Part shown: positions 1 to 9,695 of the stretch, piece by piece
Layout: the number at the start of each line of letters is the position of its first letter
Numbering within the stretch: the first letter of the stretch is position 1
Assembly: GCF_016107685.1 (NCBI RefSeq)
Contig: NZ_JABASY010000002.1
Location: 248,001-312,000 of the forward strand
Origin: Brevibacterium yomogidense
GTDB lineage: Bacteria; Actinomycetota; Actinomycetes; Actinomycetales; Brevibacteriaceae
Length of the DNA: 64,000 nt
Direction: 5' to 3'
The notes under the pieces: generated by a model
Database searches by the model: none
Seen by the model: the letters and a program-made list of their open reading frames with translations, nothing else
Told to the model about the DNA's origin: nothing
Program-made: the position numbers and the translations under genes

Positions 1-283
1 GGTCGGGACACGACCCGCGCGCGGAGGCCGAAAGAAGGCAGTGGCGCGATTCGCGTACGTCTGCCCCGGCATGTACAGTTGGGGGTGTTCCGAACGCAGT
101 TCCGTTCAGGTCTCAGCACCACGAACCGATCACGCACATTTCTTCGGAACATCTACAGGACGCCTTCGGCCGTTTTCGACCTGCGTCTTTCCCACATGCA
201 CCTCAGGTGCCATCCATCGCTGTGCATCCGGCGCATCTCGCGCATCTTTCACGCACAGCCGAACGAGGGAGAAGGAAACCTTC
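1..283 (+). promoter_or_regulatory. rho upstream leader region
   Basis: No convincing gene lies here. The rho reading frame stays open back to a GTG at 41, but the predicted peptide before residue 284 has no family character and no ribosome site. A TANNNT-type -10 candidate (TACAGT, 74-79) would give a leader of about 200 nt. Long leaders are common for autoregulated rho genes; regulation here is inference. No strong hairpin was seen. Confidence 0.3.
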
Positions 284-2344
284 GTGACTGAAACCACCGC
301 GAACGACACACAAGCACGTTCGGGAAGTCTCACCGCGCTCCGTCTGCCCCAACTGCAGGAGATCGCAGCCGGGCTGGAGATCAAGGGCTATCGCCGCCTG
401 AGGAAGAGCGACCTCATCGAAGCCATCCAGACCGCACGCGGTTCGTCGGCGAACGCGGGTGCGGCTTCTGAGAAGCCGGCGGCGAAGGCCGCACCGTCCC
501 GCACGTCGAAGGCGGCCGCCGCCCCCGCACAGGAGACGGAGAAGCCCGTTCAGGCGCCGTCTGCTGACACCCAGGAGCCGTCGACGCAGTCGTCAGCCCC
601 ACAATCATCTGCACCACAGGCATCAGCACCGAAGGCCGCGGCCTCGGACGCTCCCGCTGCACAGTTCTCCGACGACGGTTCGTCGGAGACGGACGATCAG
701 CGGTCGGAGGGCAGGTCCCAGGACCAGCGCGACGACGACGGAGGGCGCCGTTCGCGCCGCCGTCGGAACGACAGCCGCTCCGACGACGGCGGTGACCGCG
801 GAAGCGATCGCGCCTCGGACGACCAGGGCTCCTCCGACGACAACGGCTCCGGTCAGGGCCGCGACGGCCAGAACGGTCGCGGCGATCAGAACGGTCGCGG
901 CGGCCAGAACCGCCGTGGCGGCCGGCAGGACCAGAACGACCGGCGCGACCGCCAGGATCAGAACGATCACAGCGACCAGCACGACCGCGACGACCGCGGT
1001 GATCAGCAGGGTCGCAGTGACCGCGGCGAGCGGCGCTCGCGCGGCGACCAGAACGGTCGTGGCGGACGGGGCGACCAGCGCGGCGATTCGCGCAATCAGC
1101 AGGGTGGCAACGACGACCGCTCGAACCGCGGACGCGGTCGTGACCGCCGCCGCCGCGGCCGCGACGACGAGCAGGTGCACGCGGACGACGTCCTCATCCC
1201 CGTGGGCGGCATCCTCGACGTGCACGACAACTACGCGTTCCTGCGGACCTCCGGCTACCTGTCGGGACCGAACGACGTGTACGTCTCCGCCGGCCTCGTG
1301 AAGAAGAACGGTCTGCGGAAGGGCGACGCCGTCACCGGCGCCATCCGCAAGCCGCGCGAAGGCGACCGGCAGAACCGCCGGGAGAAGTTCGACGCGCTCG
1401 TGCGTCTGGACTCCGTCAACGGACTGACCGTCGAGGACGCGAAGCGCCGGGTCGAGTTCTCGAAGCTCACACCGCTCTACCCGCAGGACCGCCTGCGACT
1501 GGAGACCCAGCCGAAGAACATCACGACCCGGATCATCGACCTGGTGGCGCCTATCGGCAAGGGCCAGCGCGGACTCATCGTCGCGCCGCCCAAGGCGGGC
1601 AAGACGACGATCATGCAGCAGATCGCGAACTCGATCGCGGAGAACAACCCTGAGGTCCACCTCATGGTCGTGCTCGTGGACGAGCGTCCGGAAGAAGTGA
1701 CGGACATGCAGCGCGCCGTCAAGGGCGAGGTCATCGCCTCGACCTTCGACCGTCCCGCGGACGACCACACGACGATCGCGGAACTCGCGATCGAACGTGC
1801 GAAGCGCCTCGTGGAGATGGGGCAGGACGTCGTCGTGCTGCTGGACAACATCACGCGACTGGGCCGTGCATACAACATCGCCCAGCCGGCGTCCGGCCGG
1901 ATCCTCTCCGGTGGTGTCGACGCGAACGCGCTCTACCCGCCCAAGAGGTTCTTCGGCGCGGCCCGCAACATCGAGGGCGGGGGATCGCTCACGATCCTCG
2001 CGACCGCACTGGTGGAGACGGGATCGAAGATGGACGAAGTGATCTTCGAGGAGTTCAAGGGCACCGGCAACATGGAGCTGCGCCTGTCCCGTCACCTGGC
2101 GGACAAGCGGATCTTCCCCGCCGTGGACGTCAACAGCTCCGGCACGCGTCGTGAGGAGAACCTCATGCGTCCGGAGGAGCGCAAGGTCATGTGGCAGCTG
2201 CGCCGTCTCCTGTCCGGCCTGGAACAGCAGCAGGGCATCGAGCTGCTCATGTCCAAGCTCAAGGAGACCAGCTCCAACGCGGAGTTCCTCATGCAGGTGC
2301 AGAAGACCACGCCGCTTCCCAAGTCGGCGTCCGACGACCACTGA
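284..2344 (+). CDS. rho: Transcription termination factor Rho
   Basis: Hexameric RNA-dependent ATPase that ends transcription at factor-dependent sites. The GTG at 284 is preferred because GAGGGAGAAGG lies just upstream and the protein then begins at the family start, giving 686 aa. Visible parts are an N-terminal Rho-N/SAP-like helix bundle (about 16-50), a very long Ala/Pro- then Asp/Gln/Asn/Arg/Gly-rich low-complexity insert (about 55-290), the cold-shock-like RNA-binding domain (about 300-375), Walker [10 protein letters not shown] (about 434-442) and Walker B VVVLLDN with ITRLGRAYN following. E. coli Rho is about 419 aa; the extra length is the insert, which is typical of actinobacterial Rho. 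A strong hairpin follows, so rho is probably transcribed alone. Confidence 0.97.
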   Translation: MTETTANDTQARSGSLTALRLPQLQEIAAGLEIKGYRRLRKSDLIEAIQTARGSSANAGAASEKPAAKAAPSRTSKAAAAPAQETEKPVQAPSADTQEPSTQSSAPQSSAPQASAPKAAASDAPAAQFSDDGSSETDDQRSEGRSQDQRDDDGGRRSRRRRNDSRSDDGGDRGSDRASDDQGSSDDNGSGQGRDGQNGRGDQNGRGGQNRRGGRQDQNDRRDRQDQNDHSDQHDRDDRGDQQGRSDRGERRSRGDQNGRGGRGDQRGDSRNQQGGNDDRSNRGRGRDRRRRGRDDEQVHADDVLIPVGGILDVHDNYAFLRTSGYLSGPNDVYVSAGLVKKNGLRKGDAVTGAIRKPREGDRQNRREKFDALVRLDSVNGLTVEDAKRRVEFSKLTPLYPQDRLRLETQPKNITTRIIDLVAPIGKGQRGLIVAPPKAGKTTIMQQIANSIAENNPEVHLMVVLVDERPEEVTDMQRAVKGEVIASTFDRPADDHTTIAELAIERAKRLVEMGQDVVVLLDNITRLGRAYNIAQPASGRILSGGVDANALYPPKRFFGAARNIEGGGSLTILATALVETGSKMDEVIFEEFKGTGNMELRLSRHLADKRIFPAVDVNSSGTRREENLMRPEERKVMWQLRRLLSGLEQQQGIELLMSKLKETSSNAEFLMQVQKTTPLPKSASDDH

Positions 2345-2414
2345 CGCGGGAGTGGGATGTGAGGGGAGCACGTGCGGAGTGCACGCGCGCGCATGACTGT
2401 TGAGCATGCTTCTC

Positions 2415-2460
2415 GCATGAGCCGAGGGCTGCAGGGTGACCTGCGGCCCTCGGCTCATGC
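2415..2460 (+). terminator. Hairpin terminator after rho
   Basis: A perfect 15-bp stem (2415-2429 with 2446-2460) continues after one mismatch into a 4-bp inner stem with a 6-nt loop. There is no T tract, as is usual in high-GC actinobacteria. It separates rho from prfA. Confidence 0.7.
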
Positions 2461-2496
2461 GCGTACGGGACCGATACCGGAGGGGCGGGTGCGGAC

Positions 2497-3612
2497 ATGA
2501 CCACGGAGGAATCAGGGACAGCGGAGCAGGAGCTCGAGGCTCTTTCCGCGACCGTGCGCTCCCTCCTGGACGAGCACGCCCGCGTCGAGCAGGCGCTGGC
2601 GGACCCGGACGTCCACGGCAGCCCCGGCCGAGCGCGCTCCCTCACCCGGAGGTACGCCGAGCTGGACCGTATCGCCCGCGTCTGGGCGCGGCTGCAGACG
2701 ATCGCCGACGACCTGTCCGCTGCGCACGAGATGGCTGAAGCGGACGCGTCGTTCGCAGAGGAGGCCGCGGAGCTGGACGGCGCCCTGGGGGCGGAGCAGG
2801 TCGCGCTCATGGCAGACCTGCGCGAACTGCTGGTGCCCTCGGATCCCGACGACGGCCGCGATGCGATCCTCGAGATCCGGGCCGGCGAGGGCGGCGACGA
2901 ATCTGCACTGTTCGCTGCGGACCTCGCACGGATGTACGAGCGGTGGGCCACGACCAAGGGCTGGTCGACGGAGGTCCTCGACGCTGCGCACACGGAGCTC
3001 GGGGGCGTCCGGGAACTCACGATGGCGCTCAAGTCCTCGCAGGACGGCGTCTACGGGTGGACGAAGTTCGAAGGGGGAGTGCACCGGGTCCAGCGTGTCC
3101 CGGTGACGGAGTCCCAGGGACGGATCCACACCTCGGCGGCCGGGGTCCTCGTGTTCCCGGAGGCGGACGCCCCGGACGAGGTGGAGCTGCCGGACGCCGA
3201 GCTGCGGATCGACGTCTACCGGTCGTCGGGCCCCGGCGGGCAGTCCGTCAACACGACGGATTCCGCCGTACGCATCACCCACCTGCCCACGGGCATCACC
3301 GCGAGCTGCCAGAACGAGAAGTCGCAGCTGCAGAACAAGGAGGCCGCGCTGCGGATGCTCCGAGCACGCATCCTCGCCGCGCGCGCGGAAGCAGCAGCCG
3401 CAGAGCAGACGGCCCAGCGCCGGTCGCAGGTGCGCACCGTCGACCGGTCGGAGCGGGTGCGCACCTACAACTTCCCGGAGAACCGCGTGACGGACCACCG
3501 CACCGGGTACAAGGCCCACAACCTCGACCAGGTGCTCGACGGCAGGCTCGACGAGGTCGTCGCCTCGCTGCGCGCCGCGGAGCGCGCCGAACGCCTCGAG
3601 GACATCGGGTGA
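2497..3612 (+). CDS. prfA: Peptide chain release factor 1
   Basis: Class I release factor that recognises UAA and UAG and triggers peptidyl-tRNA hydrolysis in the ribosome. The 371-aa product carries the catalytic GGQ motif at residues 247-249 (within [10 protein letters not shown]) and a PVT tripeptide in [10 protein letters not shown]. PxT is the RF1-type stop-codon-reading motif, as opposed to the SPF motif of RF2. The ATG at 2497 follows GGAGGGGCGGG. The stop codon overlaps the GTG of prmC, whose product methylates the GGQ glutamine, so the enzyme and its substrate are translationally coupled. Confidence 0.97.
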   Translation: MTTEESGTAEQELEALSATVRSLLDEHARVEQALADPDVHGSPGRARSLTRRYAELDRIARVWARLQTIADDLSAAHEMAEADASFAEEAAELDGALGAEQVALMADLRELLVPSDPDDGRDAILEIRAGEGGDESALFAADLARMYERWATTKGWSTEVLDAAHTELGGVRELTMALKSSQDGVYGWTKFEGGVHRVQRVPVTESQGRIHTSAAGVLVFPEADAPDEVELPDAELRIDVYRSSGPGGQSVNTTDSAVRITHLPTGITASCQNEKSQLQNKEAALRMLRARILAARAEAAAAEQTAQRRSQVRTVDRSERVRTYNFPENRVTDHRTGYKAHNLDQVLDGRLDEVVASLRAAERAERLEDIG

Positions 3613-4538
3613 CCGACCCGTCGATCGCCTCCGTCCTCGGCGCGGCGGAGCAGCGGCTGGCCGCTGCCGGAGTCGATTCGCCCGGGACGGACGCGTCGAT
3701 CCTCCTCGCCCACGCATGGGGCCTCGACGGTCGCGGCCTGTCCCGCGCCCGCCTCATGGGTGACCCAGTGCCGCCGGCCGTCGTCCCGGTGTTCGACGCA
3801 CTCGTGGAGCGTCGCGCCGCCCGCGTCCCCGCCCAGCACCTCACCGGTGCCGCTCATTTCCGCACCCTCACCCTGCCGGTGGGCCCCGGCGTCTTCGTGC
3901 CGCGGCCGGAGACGGAGCTGCTCGTCGACCCGGTGCTCGCCCACCTCGCCCGCACCCGCCCCGACGGGGGCGGGCGCGTGGTCGACCTGTGCACCGGGAC
4001 GGGAGCGCTGGGACTGGCGGTCGCCACGGAGGCGGCCGGGACCTCGGCGGTGGGCGTCGAGATCGACCCCACGGCCGTCGGATGGGCACGCAGGAGCGCG
4101 GAGGCCGTCGCCGCGGACCTCGCAGGCGCAGGCTCGACCTTCATCGTCGTGGAGGCCGACGCCTCCGACCCCGGCGCGGTCCGGAAGGTCGTGGACGATC
4201 GCCTGGCGGGCACCGTCGACGTGGTCGTGAGCAACCCGCCCTACGTCGTCGCCGACGGCACCACCACCGCACCCGAGGTCGTCGACCACGACCCCCCTTC
4301 TGCCCTCTGGGGAGGGGGAGACGACGGCACACGCCTGCCCCGGGGGATCATCGCAGCGGCGGCGCACGTGCTCGCCGACGGGGGGCTGCTCGTCCTCGAG
4401 CACGCAGACACACAGGGCGTCCTCCTGCGTGAGGCGAGCATCGCAGCCGGATTCGCACGGGTGACCACCCATGCCGACTACACTGGACGAGATCGTTTCA
4501 CCACGGCTGTTCGACAGTCGCATCTTGAGCGGAAGTGA
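3609..4538 (+). CDS. prmC: Release factor glutamine N5-methyltransferase
   Basis: SAM-dependent enzyme (HemK family) that methylates the Gln of the GGQ motif in release factors. The 309-aa product has an N-terminal helical substrate-binding part (about 1-90), a SAM-binding glycine loop in [16 protein letters not shown] and the diagnostic NPPY motif in VSNPPYVV. The GTG start overlaps the prfA stop by 4 bases (GTGA), and the next gene starts in the same way at its end. The reading frame is open further upstream, but that part is only a shadow of prfA. Confidence 0.95.
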   Translation: MTDPSIASVLGAAEQRLAAAGVDSPGTDASILLAHAWGLDGRGLSRARLMGDPVPPAVVPVFDALVERRAARVPAQHLTGAAHFRTLTLPVGPGVFVPRPETELLVDPVLAHLARTRPDGGGRVVDLCTGTGALGLAVATEAAGTSAVGVEIDPTAVGWARRSAEAVAADLAGAGSTFIVVEADASDPGAVRKVVDDRLAGTVDVVVSNPPYVVADGTTTAPEVVDHDPPSALWGGGDDGTRLPRGIIAAAAHVLADGGLLVLEHADTQGVLLREASIAAGFARVTTHADYTGRDRFTTAVRQSHLERK

Positions 4539-5263
4539 GCCCACGACGCATGAGCCGGACCTTCGACATCCGCAACGAGCAGGTACGCGAGCTGGTGCTC
4601 AAGGAGGCCGGCCGCGTGATCGCGGACGGCGGGCTCATCGTCATGCCGACGGACACCGTGTACGGGATCGCGGCGGACGCCTTCAGCGCCCGCGCGGTCG
4701 CCTCGCTGCTCGCCGCGAAAGGACGCGGCCGCGACATGCCGCCTCCGGTGCTCGTCCAGGGCAGGGACACCCTGCTGGCGCTGTCCGCGGGCGCCGACGA
4801 ACGCGTCATGGCGCTCGTGACCGCGTTCTGGCCCGGCCCCCTCACCGTCATCTGCCACGCCCAGCCCATGCTCGACTGGGACCTGGGCGACACGTGGGGC
4901 ACCGTCGCACTGCGCATGCCGGACGATCCTGACGCGCTCGCGCTGCTCGCGGAGACCGGGCCGCTCGCGGTGTCGAGCGCCAACTCCCACGGGGAGCCCC
5001 CCGCAGAGTCCGCCGCCGTCGCGGAATCCATGCTGGGCGATTCCGTCGATGTCTATCTGGACGGCGGTCCGCGCTCGGGCCAGGCCTCCTCGACCATCGT
5101 CGACATGACCGCGAACCCCCCGCGCATCGTCCGGGAGGGCCCACTGAGCCTCGAACGCCTGCAGGAAGCCGTCCCCGACCTCGAAGGACTGCTGACCACC
5201 CCTGAACCGGAGGGCGGCGCCTCGTCCGACCCGGACCGGGACGGCACCGACCGGGACGACTGA
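4535..5263 (+). CDS. L-threonylcarbamoyladenylate synthase (TsaC/Sua5/YrdC family)
   Basis: Makes threonylcarbamoyl-AMP for the t6A37 modification of ANN-reading tRNAs. The YrdC fold is visible through IMPTDTVYGIAADAFS near the N terminus, the lysine-containing AAKGRGR segment, the WPGPLTVI motif and the PLAVSSANSHGE motif. At up to 242 aa it has a short acidic tail but lacks the full C-terminal Sua5 domain. Two starts are possible: GTG 4535, overlapping prmC by 4 bases, or ATG 4550 preceded by GGAAGTGAG. The same position in M. tuberculosis is, from memory, Rv1301. Confidence 0.9.
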   Translation: MSPRRMSRTFDIRNEQVRELVLKEAGRVIADGGLIVMPTDTVYGIAADAFSARAVASLLAAKGRGRDMPPPVLVQGRDTLLALSAGADERVMALVTAFWPGPLTVICHAQPMLDWDLGDTWGTVALRMPDDPDALALLAETGPLAVSSANSHGEPPAESAAVAESMLGDSVDVYLDGGPRSGQASSTIVDMTANPPRIVREGPLSLERLQEAVPDLEGLLTTPEPEGGASSDPDRDGTDRDD

Positions 5264-6370
5264 GTGCGCGCCTACCTCTTCATCCTCCTCACGGCGGCGG
5301 TGATCTCCTACCTCGTCACCCCGATGGTGCGCCGGATCGCCGAACGCGGCCTCATCTTCTCGCCGCTGCGCGAACGCGACGTCCACTCCGTCCCCACCCC
5401 GCGGCTGGGAGGGGTCGCGATGTTCGCGGGCATCATCGGCGGTCTCCTCATCGCGTCGCGGACCCCGTTCCTCGATCGGGTGTTCGACGAACCGGGTCCG
5501 GTCATCGGCATCGCAGGAGCCGCCGCGATGCTCTGCCTGCTGGGCGTCATCGACGACATCTGGGACCTGCACTGGACCACCAAGCTCGCCGGACAGACCC
5601 TTGCAGCGGGGTTCATGGCGCTCAACGGCGTGAGCCTCCTGTCGATACCCCTGGGCGGCGTGATCATCGGCTCGCCGCGCATGTCGCTCGTCCTCACAGT
5701 GCTCGTGGTGCTCGTCACGATCAACGCGGTGAACTTCGTCGACGGACTGGACGGACTGGCGGCCGGCGTCGTGTCGATCGGCGGCGCGGCGTTCTTCGTC
5801 TACAGCTACAGCCTCGCCGTCGACGCGACCCCGGACAGCTACGCGAACCTCGCCTCCCTCATCATCGCGGTGCTCGTGGGCGCCTGCGTGGGGTTCCTGC
5901 CCCACAACTTCAACCCCTCCCGGATCTTCATGGGCGACTCCGGTTCGATGCTCATCGGACTGATGCTCGCCGCCTCGACGATCCGGGTGACCGGCCAGGT
6001 GGACCCCGCACTGCTCGCCGACGAACGGGCGCTGGCGGCATTCCTCCCGATCATCCTGCCCATCGCGGTGATGGCGCTGCCGCTGCTGGACCTGGGCCTT
6101 GCCGTCGTCCGGCGGATGATGGCGGGCAAGTCGCCGTTCTCCGCGGACGCGAAGCACCTCCACCACCGCATGCTCACACTGGGGCACTCCCACGCCCGCT
6201 CCGTCCTGCTCCTCTACCTGTGGACCGCGATCTTCGCGTTCGGCTCCGTGTCGTTCCTCCGCTTCCCGGTGACCCAGGTGCTGCCCGTGCTCGCCGTCCT
6301 CGTCCTCGTCACCCTCGTCCTCACGTTCTACCCGCTGGGCAGGCGCCTGGCACGCAAGGAGACCCCATGA
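5264..6370 (+). CDS. wecA: Undecaprenyl-phosphate GlcNAc-1-phosphate transferase (WecA/TagO-type)
   Basis: Polytopic membrane enzyme of the PNPT family that moves a sugar-1-phosphate from a UDP sugar onto undecaprenyl (or decaprenyl) phosphate, starting arabinogalactan linker or wall-polymer synthesis. The 368-aa protein has about 10-11 hydrophobic segments. Family signatures are VIDDIWDL, NAVNFVDGLDGLA, FMGDSGSML and the HLHHRMLTLGHS loop. The GTG start directly follows the stop of the preceding gene, and the stop overlaps the next ATG. The exact sugar cannot be read from sequence. Confidence 0.93.
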   Translation: MRAYLFILLTAAVISYLVTPMVRRIAERGLIFSPLRERDVHSVPTPRLGGVAMFAGIIGGLLIASRTPFLDRVFDEPGPVIGIAGAAAMLCLLGVIDDIWDLHWTTKLAGQTLAAGFMALNGVSLLSIPLGGVIIGSPRMSLVLTVLVVLVTINAVNFVDGLDGLAAGVVSIGGAAFFVYSYSLAVDATPDSYANLASLIIAVLVGACVGFLPHNFNPSRIFMGDSGSMLIGLMLAASTIRVTGQVDPALLADERALAAFLPIILPIAVMALPLLDLGLAVVRRMMAGKSPFSADAKHLHHRMLTLGHSHARSVLLLYLWTAIFAFGSVSFLRFPVTQVLPVLAVLVLVTLVLTFYPLGRRLARKETP

Positions 6371-6816
6371 ACCCGTCCTCAACTGCCGGAGCGGGCTCCG
6401 GCCGCAGCGACAGCGTCCGCTCGATCATGCGATGGACGATCATCGCCGGGCTGCTCATCTCGATCGTCATCGGCACCGTCGCGAGCTTCGTCGGCGCCCT
6501 GATGACGGGCCTGCCCGGTGTCTGGGGCGCTCTCATCGGCGCAGTCGTCGCCTTCGTCTTCTTCGCCATCACCGCGGCCATCATGTACTTCACCGCCGAT
6601 TCCAGTCCGACCGCGATGGCGGCCGGCGTGATGGGCGGCTTCCTCGTGAAGGTGATCGGCTTCATGGGGGTCGGGGTCGCGCTGCGGGGGAGGGACTTCT
6701 ACGACCCGTGGACCCTATTCCTCACCCTGGCCGTGGCCGCCATCGCCTCCCTCGTCGCAGACGTCGTCATCGTCCAGCGGGCACGACTACCGATCGTCGA
6801 CGAGACCACTAGGTGA
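6367..6816 (+). CDS. AtpI-like small integral membrane protein
   Basis: A 149-aa protein with a short Ser/Gly-rich N terminus followed by four predicted membrane helices (about 25-47, 52-76, 84-108 and 114-138). It lies directly ahead of the atp operon, where actinobacteria carry an AtpI/UncI-related gene (from memory Rv1303 in M. tuberculosis). AtpI proteins are proposed to help c-ring assembly or Mg2+ supply; that role is inferred from position, not from a motif. The ATG at 6367 overlaps the stop of the wecA-like gene by 4 bases. Confidence 0.75.
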   Translation: MNPSSTAGAGSGRSDSVRSIMRWTIIAGLLISIVIGTVASFVGALMTGLPGVWGALIGAVVAFVFFAITAAIMYFTADSSPTAMAAGVMGGFLVKVIGFMGVGVALRGRDFYDPWTLFLTLAVAAIASLVADVVIVQRARLPIVDETTR

Positions 6817-6861
6817 GACGAACTCCACACCCCTGATCGCCGCAGATACCCGGAAGTGGTT

Positions 6862-6889
6862 TTGTCCCCTTCTCTACGCTTGGTAGAGT
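6862..6889 (+). promoter_or_regulatory. Probable atp operon promoter
   Basis: TTGTCC (6862-6867) and TAGAGT (6884-6889) are spaced 16 bp apart in the only sizeable gap between the wecA-like set and atpB. Transcription from about 6896 would give a leader of about 195 nt before the CTG start proposed for atpB. The gap 6817-7091 holds no other supported gene. Confidence 0.5.
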
Positions 6890-7091
6890 ATCCGGGGACA
6901 CGCTGGGAGTAGGCGGTCAGAAACCTGAGACTGACATGGAATGAGTGTCTCAGAGCTTCAGACACGTTCATGGCCCCGCGCCAGACCATCGCGAAATCCC
7001 GATCGGACGCCCGTCCGACGACCGCGCCCGATCGAAGTGCCGTCGCCGGTCACCGCACCCGCGGAGGCCGCATAGCCGTCAGGAGACCGCC

Positions 7092-7910
7092 CTGTTCATC
7101 AACGCCCTGCCAACGGTGTCGCTGCTCGCAGCTGAAGGGGGAGGGGGATTCACAGCACCTGGGCTGGAAGAATTCTTCCCGGCGGTCTTCCTCTTCGAGG
7201 GGACCGGCTTCGACGTCAACCGGATCATCCTGGTCCGGATCATCGCCACCCTGGCCCTCCTCCTGCTGCTCTGGCTCGCACTGCGCAAGGCGACGGTCGT
7301 CCCCGGCCGTGTCCAGTCGGTCGTCGAACTCGCCTTCGACTTCGTGCGCAAGGACATCGCCTACGGCATGCTGGGTCGCAAGGACGGCGACCGCTTCTTC
7401 CCGCTCATCGCGGCCATCTTCTTCGGAGTCTTCGCACTCAACATCACGGGCATCGTCCCGTTCCTCAACATGTCGTCGAACGCCCTGATCGGCATGCCGC
7501 TGGTCCTGTCGCTCGTCGTCTACGTCGTCATGATCGCCGCGGGCATCCAGGCGAAGGGCGGCTTCCGCTACCTCAAGGACGAGCTCTTCCCCGCGGGCGT
7601 CCCGAAGCCCATGTACATCCTCGTCACACCCATCGAGATCGTGTCGACCTTCATCGCCCGCCCCGTGAGCCTCACGCTGCGTCTCACGTTCAACATGCTG
7701 GTGGGCCACCTCCTGCTGGTGCTGTGCTTCGCAGCCACGCAGTTCTTCTTCTTCGAAGCGGGTGGCGCTGTCGCCGGCTTCGGTGCCCTGACACTCGTCG
7801 GCGGCTTCGCCTTCACTCTGTTCGAGATCCTCGTGGCAGTGCTGCAGGCCTATGTCTTCGCTCTGCTGACCGCTGCCTACATCCAGCTGAGCGTCGCCCA
7901 GGACCACTGA
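7092..7910 (+). CDS. atpB: ATP synthase Fo subunit a
   Basis: Membrane stator subunit that forms the two proton half-channels against the c ring. The key arginine helix is clear in PVSLTLRLTFNMLVGHL, and five to six membrane helices are visible. The start is unusual. The frame is open upstream to an ATG at 6945, but that stretch is Arg/Pro/His-rich and unlike subunit a. AGGAG at 7081-7085 sits 6 bases before a CTG at 7092 that begins LFINALPTVSLLAAEG, giving 272 aa. A GTG at 7116 is the only nearby conventional alternative, and it lacks a ribosome site. Confidence 0.93.
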   Translation: MFINALPTVSLLAAEGGGGFTAPGLEEFFPAVFLFEGTGFDVNRIILVRIIATLALLLLLWLALRKATVVPGRVQSVVELAFDFVRKDIAYGMLGRKDGDRFFPLIAAIFFGVFALNITGIVPFLNMSSNALIGMPLVLSLVVYVVMIAAGIQAKGGFRYLKDELFPAGVPKPMYILVTPIEIVSTFIARPVSLTLRLTFNMLVGHLLLVLCFAATQFFFFEAGGAVAGFGALTLVGGFAFTLFEILVAVLQAYVFALLTAAYIQLSVAQDH

Positions 7911-7955
7911 GTCCCGGACCCACAATCTGTCATCCGCAAGACAGGGGCCAGCTGA

Positions 7956-8225
<270 letters not shown>

Positions 8226-8243
8226 TAGGGAGCGAACGCGCAC

Positions 8244-8807
8244 ATGACCCCGATGACAGTTCTCGCGGCGGAGGGCGGCCACCCGCTCATCCCTGCCGCC
8301 TATGACATCGTCTGGTCGGCGGTCTGCTTCGCTCTCATCTTCCTCGTCTTCTGGAAGGTCCTCCTTCCGAAGTTCCGTGTCGTCCTCGACGAGCGCTCCA
8401 GCGCTATCCAGGGCGGCATCGAGAAGGCAGAGAAGGTGCAGGCAGAGGCGGACGCCGCCCTCGCCGAATACCAGAAGCAGCTCGCGGACGGACGTGCCGA
8501 AGCCGCCAGACTCCGGGCCGAGGCCCAGGAGGAAGGCGCACAGATCATCGCTTCGATGAAGCAGCAGGCGACTGAAGAGTCCGAGCGCATCATCACGCAG
8601 GCGAAGGCCCAGATCGAGGCGGAGCGCCAGTCGGCGATGGTCTCGCTGCGGTCGGAGGTGGGCGGTCTCGCGACCGACCTGGCTTCGCGCATCGTCGGCG
8701 AATCGCTCGATGACGACACCCGTTCGGCCAACGTCGTCGACCGCTTCATCGCCGACCTCGAGGCCCAGACGCCGGTGGCAGCCGCCTCCACGGCCAAGGA
8801 GTTCTGA
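8244..8807 (+). CDS. atpF: ATP synthase Fo subunit b
   Basis: Peripheral stalk subunit linking Fo to F1. The 187-aa product has one N-terminal membrane helix (about 20-42, AYDIVWSAVCFALIFLVFW), then a long charged Ala/Glu/Lys/Gln-rich helix (about 50-140) that dimerises. The ATG at 8244 follows GGGAGCG. The stop codon shares one base with the atpH ATG, implying coupled translation of the two stalk subunits. Confidence 0.95.
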   Translation: MTPMTVLAAEGGHPLIPAAYDIVWSAVCFALIFLVFWKVLLPKFRVVLDERSSAIQGGIEKAEKVQAEADAALAEYQKQLADGRAEAARLRAEAQEEGAQIIASMKQQATEESERIITQAKAQIEAERQSAMVSLRSEVGGLATDLASRIVGESLDDDTRSANVVDRFIADLEAQTPVAAASTAKEF

Positions 8808-9616
8808 TGCTCCAGTCGAGCAGGATGTCCCTGCAGCAGGTCCTCGCCCAGGTCGACCGCACGGTGTCCGGCACCACGGTCGACCCAGCAGTGGGCGACG
8901 GCCTCCTCAGCATCGTGTCGGTGCTGTCGGAGGACGTGTCCCTGCGCAAATCCCTCGCGGACGCGTCGATCGATGCCCGTGCCAAGGGCGAAGTCCTCGA
9001 TCAGCTCTTCGGAAGCCAGGTGGATTCCAGCGCGCTCGACATCGTGCGCGACGCCGCAGGCCTCCACTGGGCTCGCACACAGGACTTCGTGACAGCAGTC
9101 GAGGTCGCGGGCGTCACGGCTGTGGCCGCCCGTGCACAGGCGGAATCCCGTCTGGGCCGTGTCGAGGAGGAGCTCTTCCGCTTCGCGCGGACGATCGAAT
9201 CCGACCACGAACTCGGCTGGGCATTCGGGTCCGACAGCGGGGCGCGCGCCAAGCGCACACTCGTGCAGGACCTGCTCGGCTCCGCCGCTGCGGAGGAGAC
9301 AGTGCTCCTCGCGTCGCAGGCGGCGGCTCATCCCCGTGGACTCCGCGTGGCGGAGACGCTCGACAACTACGGCGAGGTGCTGGCCGCACGCCAGCGCCGT
9401 TCCGTGGCCGAAGTCGTCGTCGCCCGTCCGCTGAGCACACAGCAGCAGGAGCGTCTCACCCAGGCACTGTCCCGGTCGTACGGCAGGGAGCTCGTGCTCC
9501 ATGTCACCGTCGACCCCGACGTCGTCGGCGGTGTGCGGGTGCAGGTCGGCGACGAGGTGATGAGCGGAACGATCGCGGATCGCCTCTCGGACGTCCGCCG
9601 TCGACTCACCAGCTGA
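8807..9616 (+). CDS. atpH: ATP synthase F1 subunit delta
   Basis: Stalk subunit binding the top of F1 and the b dimer. The 269-aa protein is longer than the E. coli delta (about 177 aa), as in many actinobacteria. The C-terminal OSCP/delta signature is visible in [20 protein letters not shown] near the end (residues differ slightly from this order, read as [14 protein letters not shown] then [10 protein letters not shown]). It is not fused to subunit b here, unlike mycobacterial AtpH. The start overlaps the atpF stop by one base. Confidence 0.93.
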   Translation: MLQSSRMSLQQVLAQVDRTVSGTTVDPAVGDGLLSIVSVLSEDVSLRKSLADASIDARAKGEVLDQLFGSQVDSSALDIVRDAAGLHWARTQDFVTAVEVAGVTAVAARAQAESRLGRVEEELFRFARTIESDHELGWAFGSDSGARAKRTLVQDLLGSAAAEETVLLASQAAAHPRGLRVAETLDNYGEVLAARQRRSVAEVVVARPLSTQQQERLTQALSRSYGRELVLHVTVDPDVVGGVRVQVGDEVMSGTIADRLSDVRRRLTS

Positions 9617-9695
9617 TCGCGCCCCTCACGGGCGCACGAACAACCGCTGCGACGCGCACGCAGCCTCACGTCAAGTAAGGAAGCAGGGAAACCAG

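Noticed and set aside
41..283. Upstream extension of the rho frame from GTG 41
   Set aside because: The extra 81 residues lack Rho similarity and have no ribosome site; GTG 284 has one.
6945..7091. ATG 6945 as the start of atpB
   Set aside because: The extra residues are Arg/Pro/His-rich and unlike subunit a, and the AGGAG at 7081 would then lie inside the gene.
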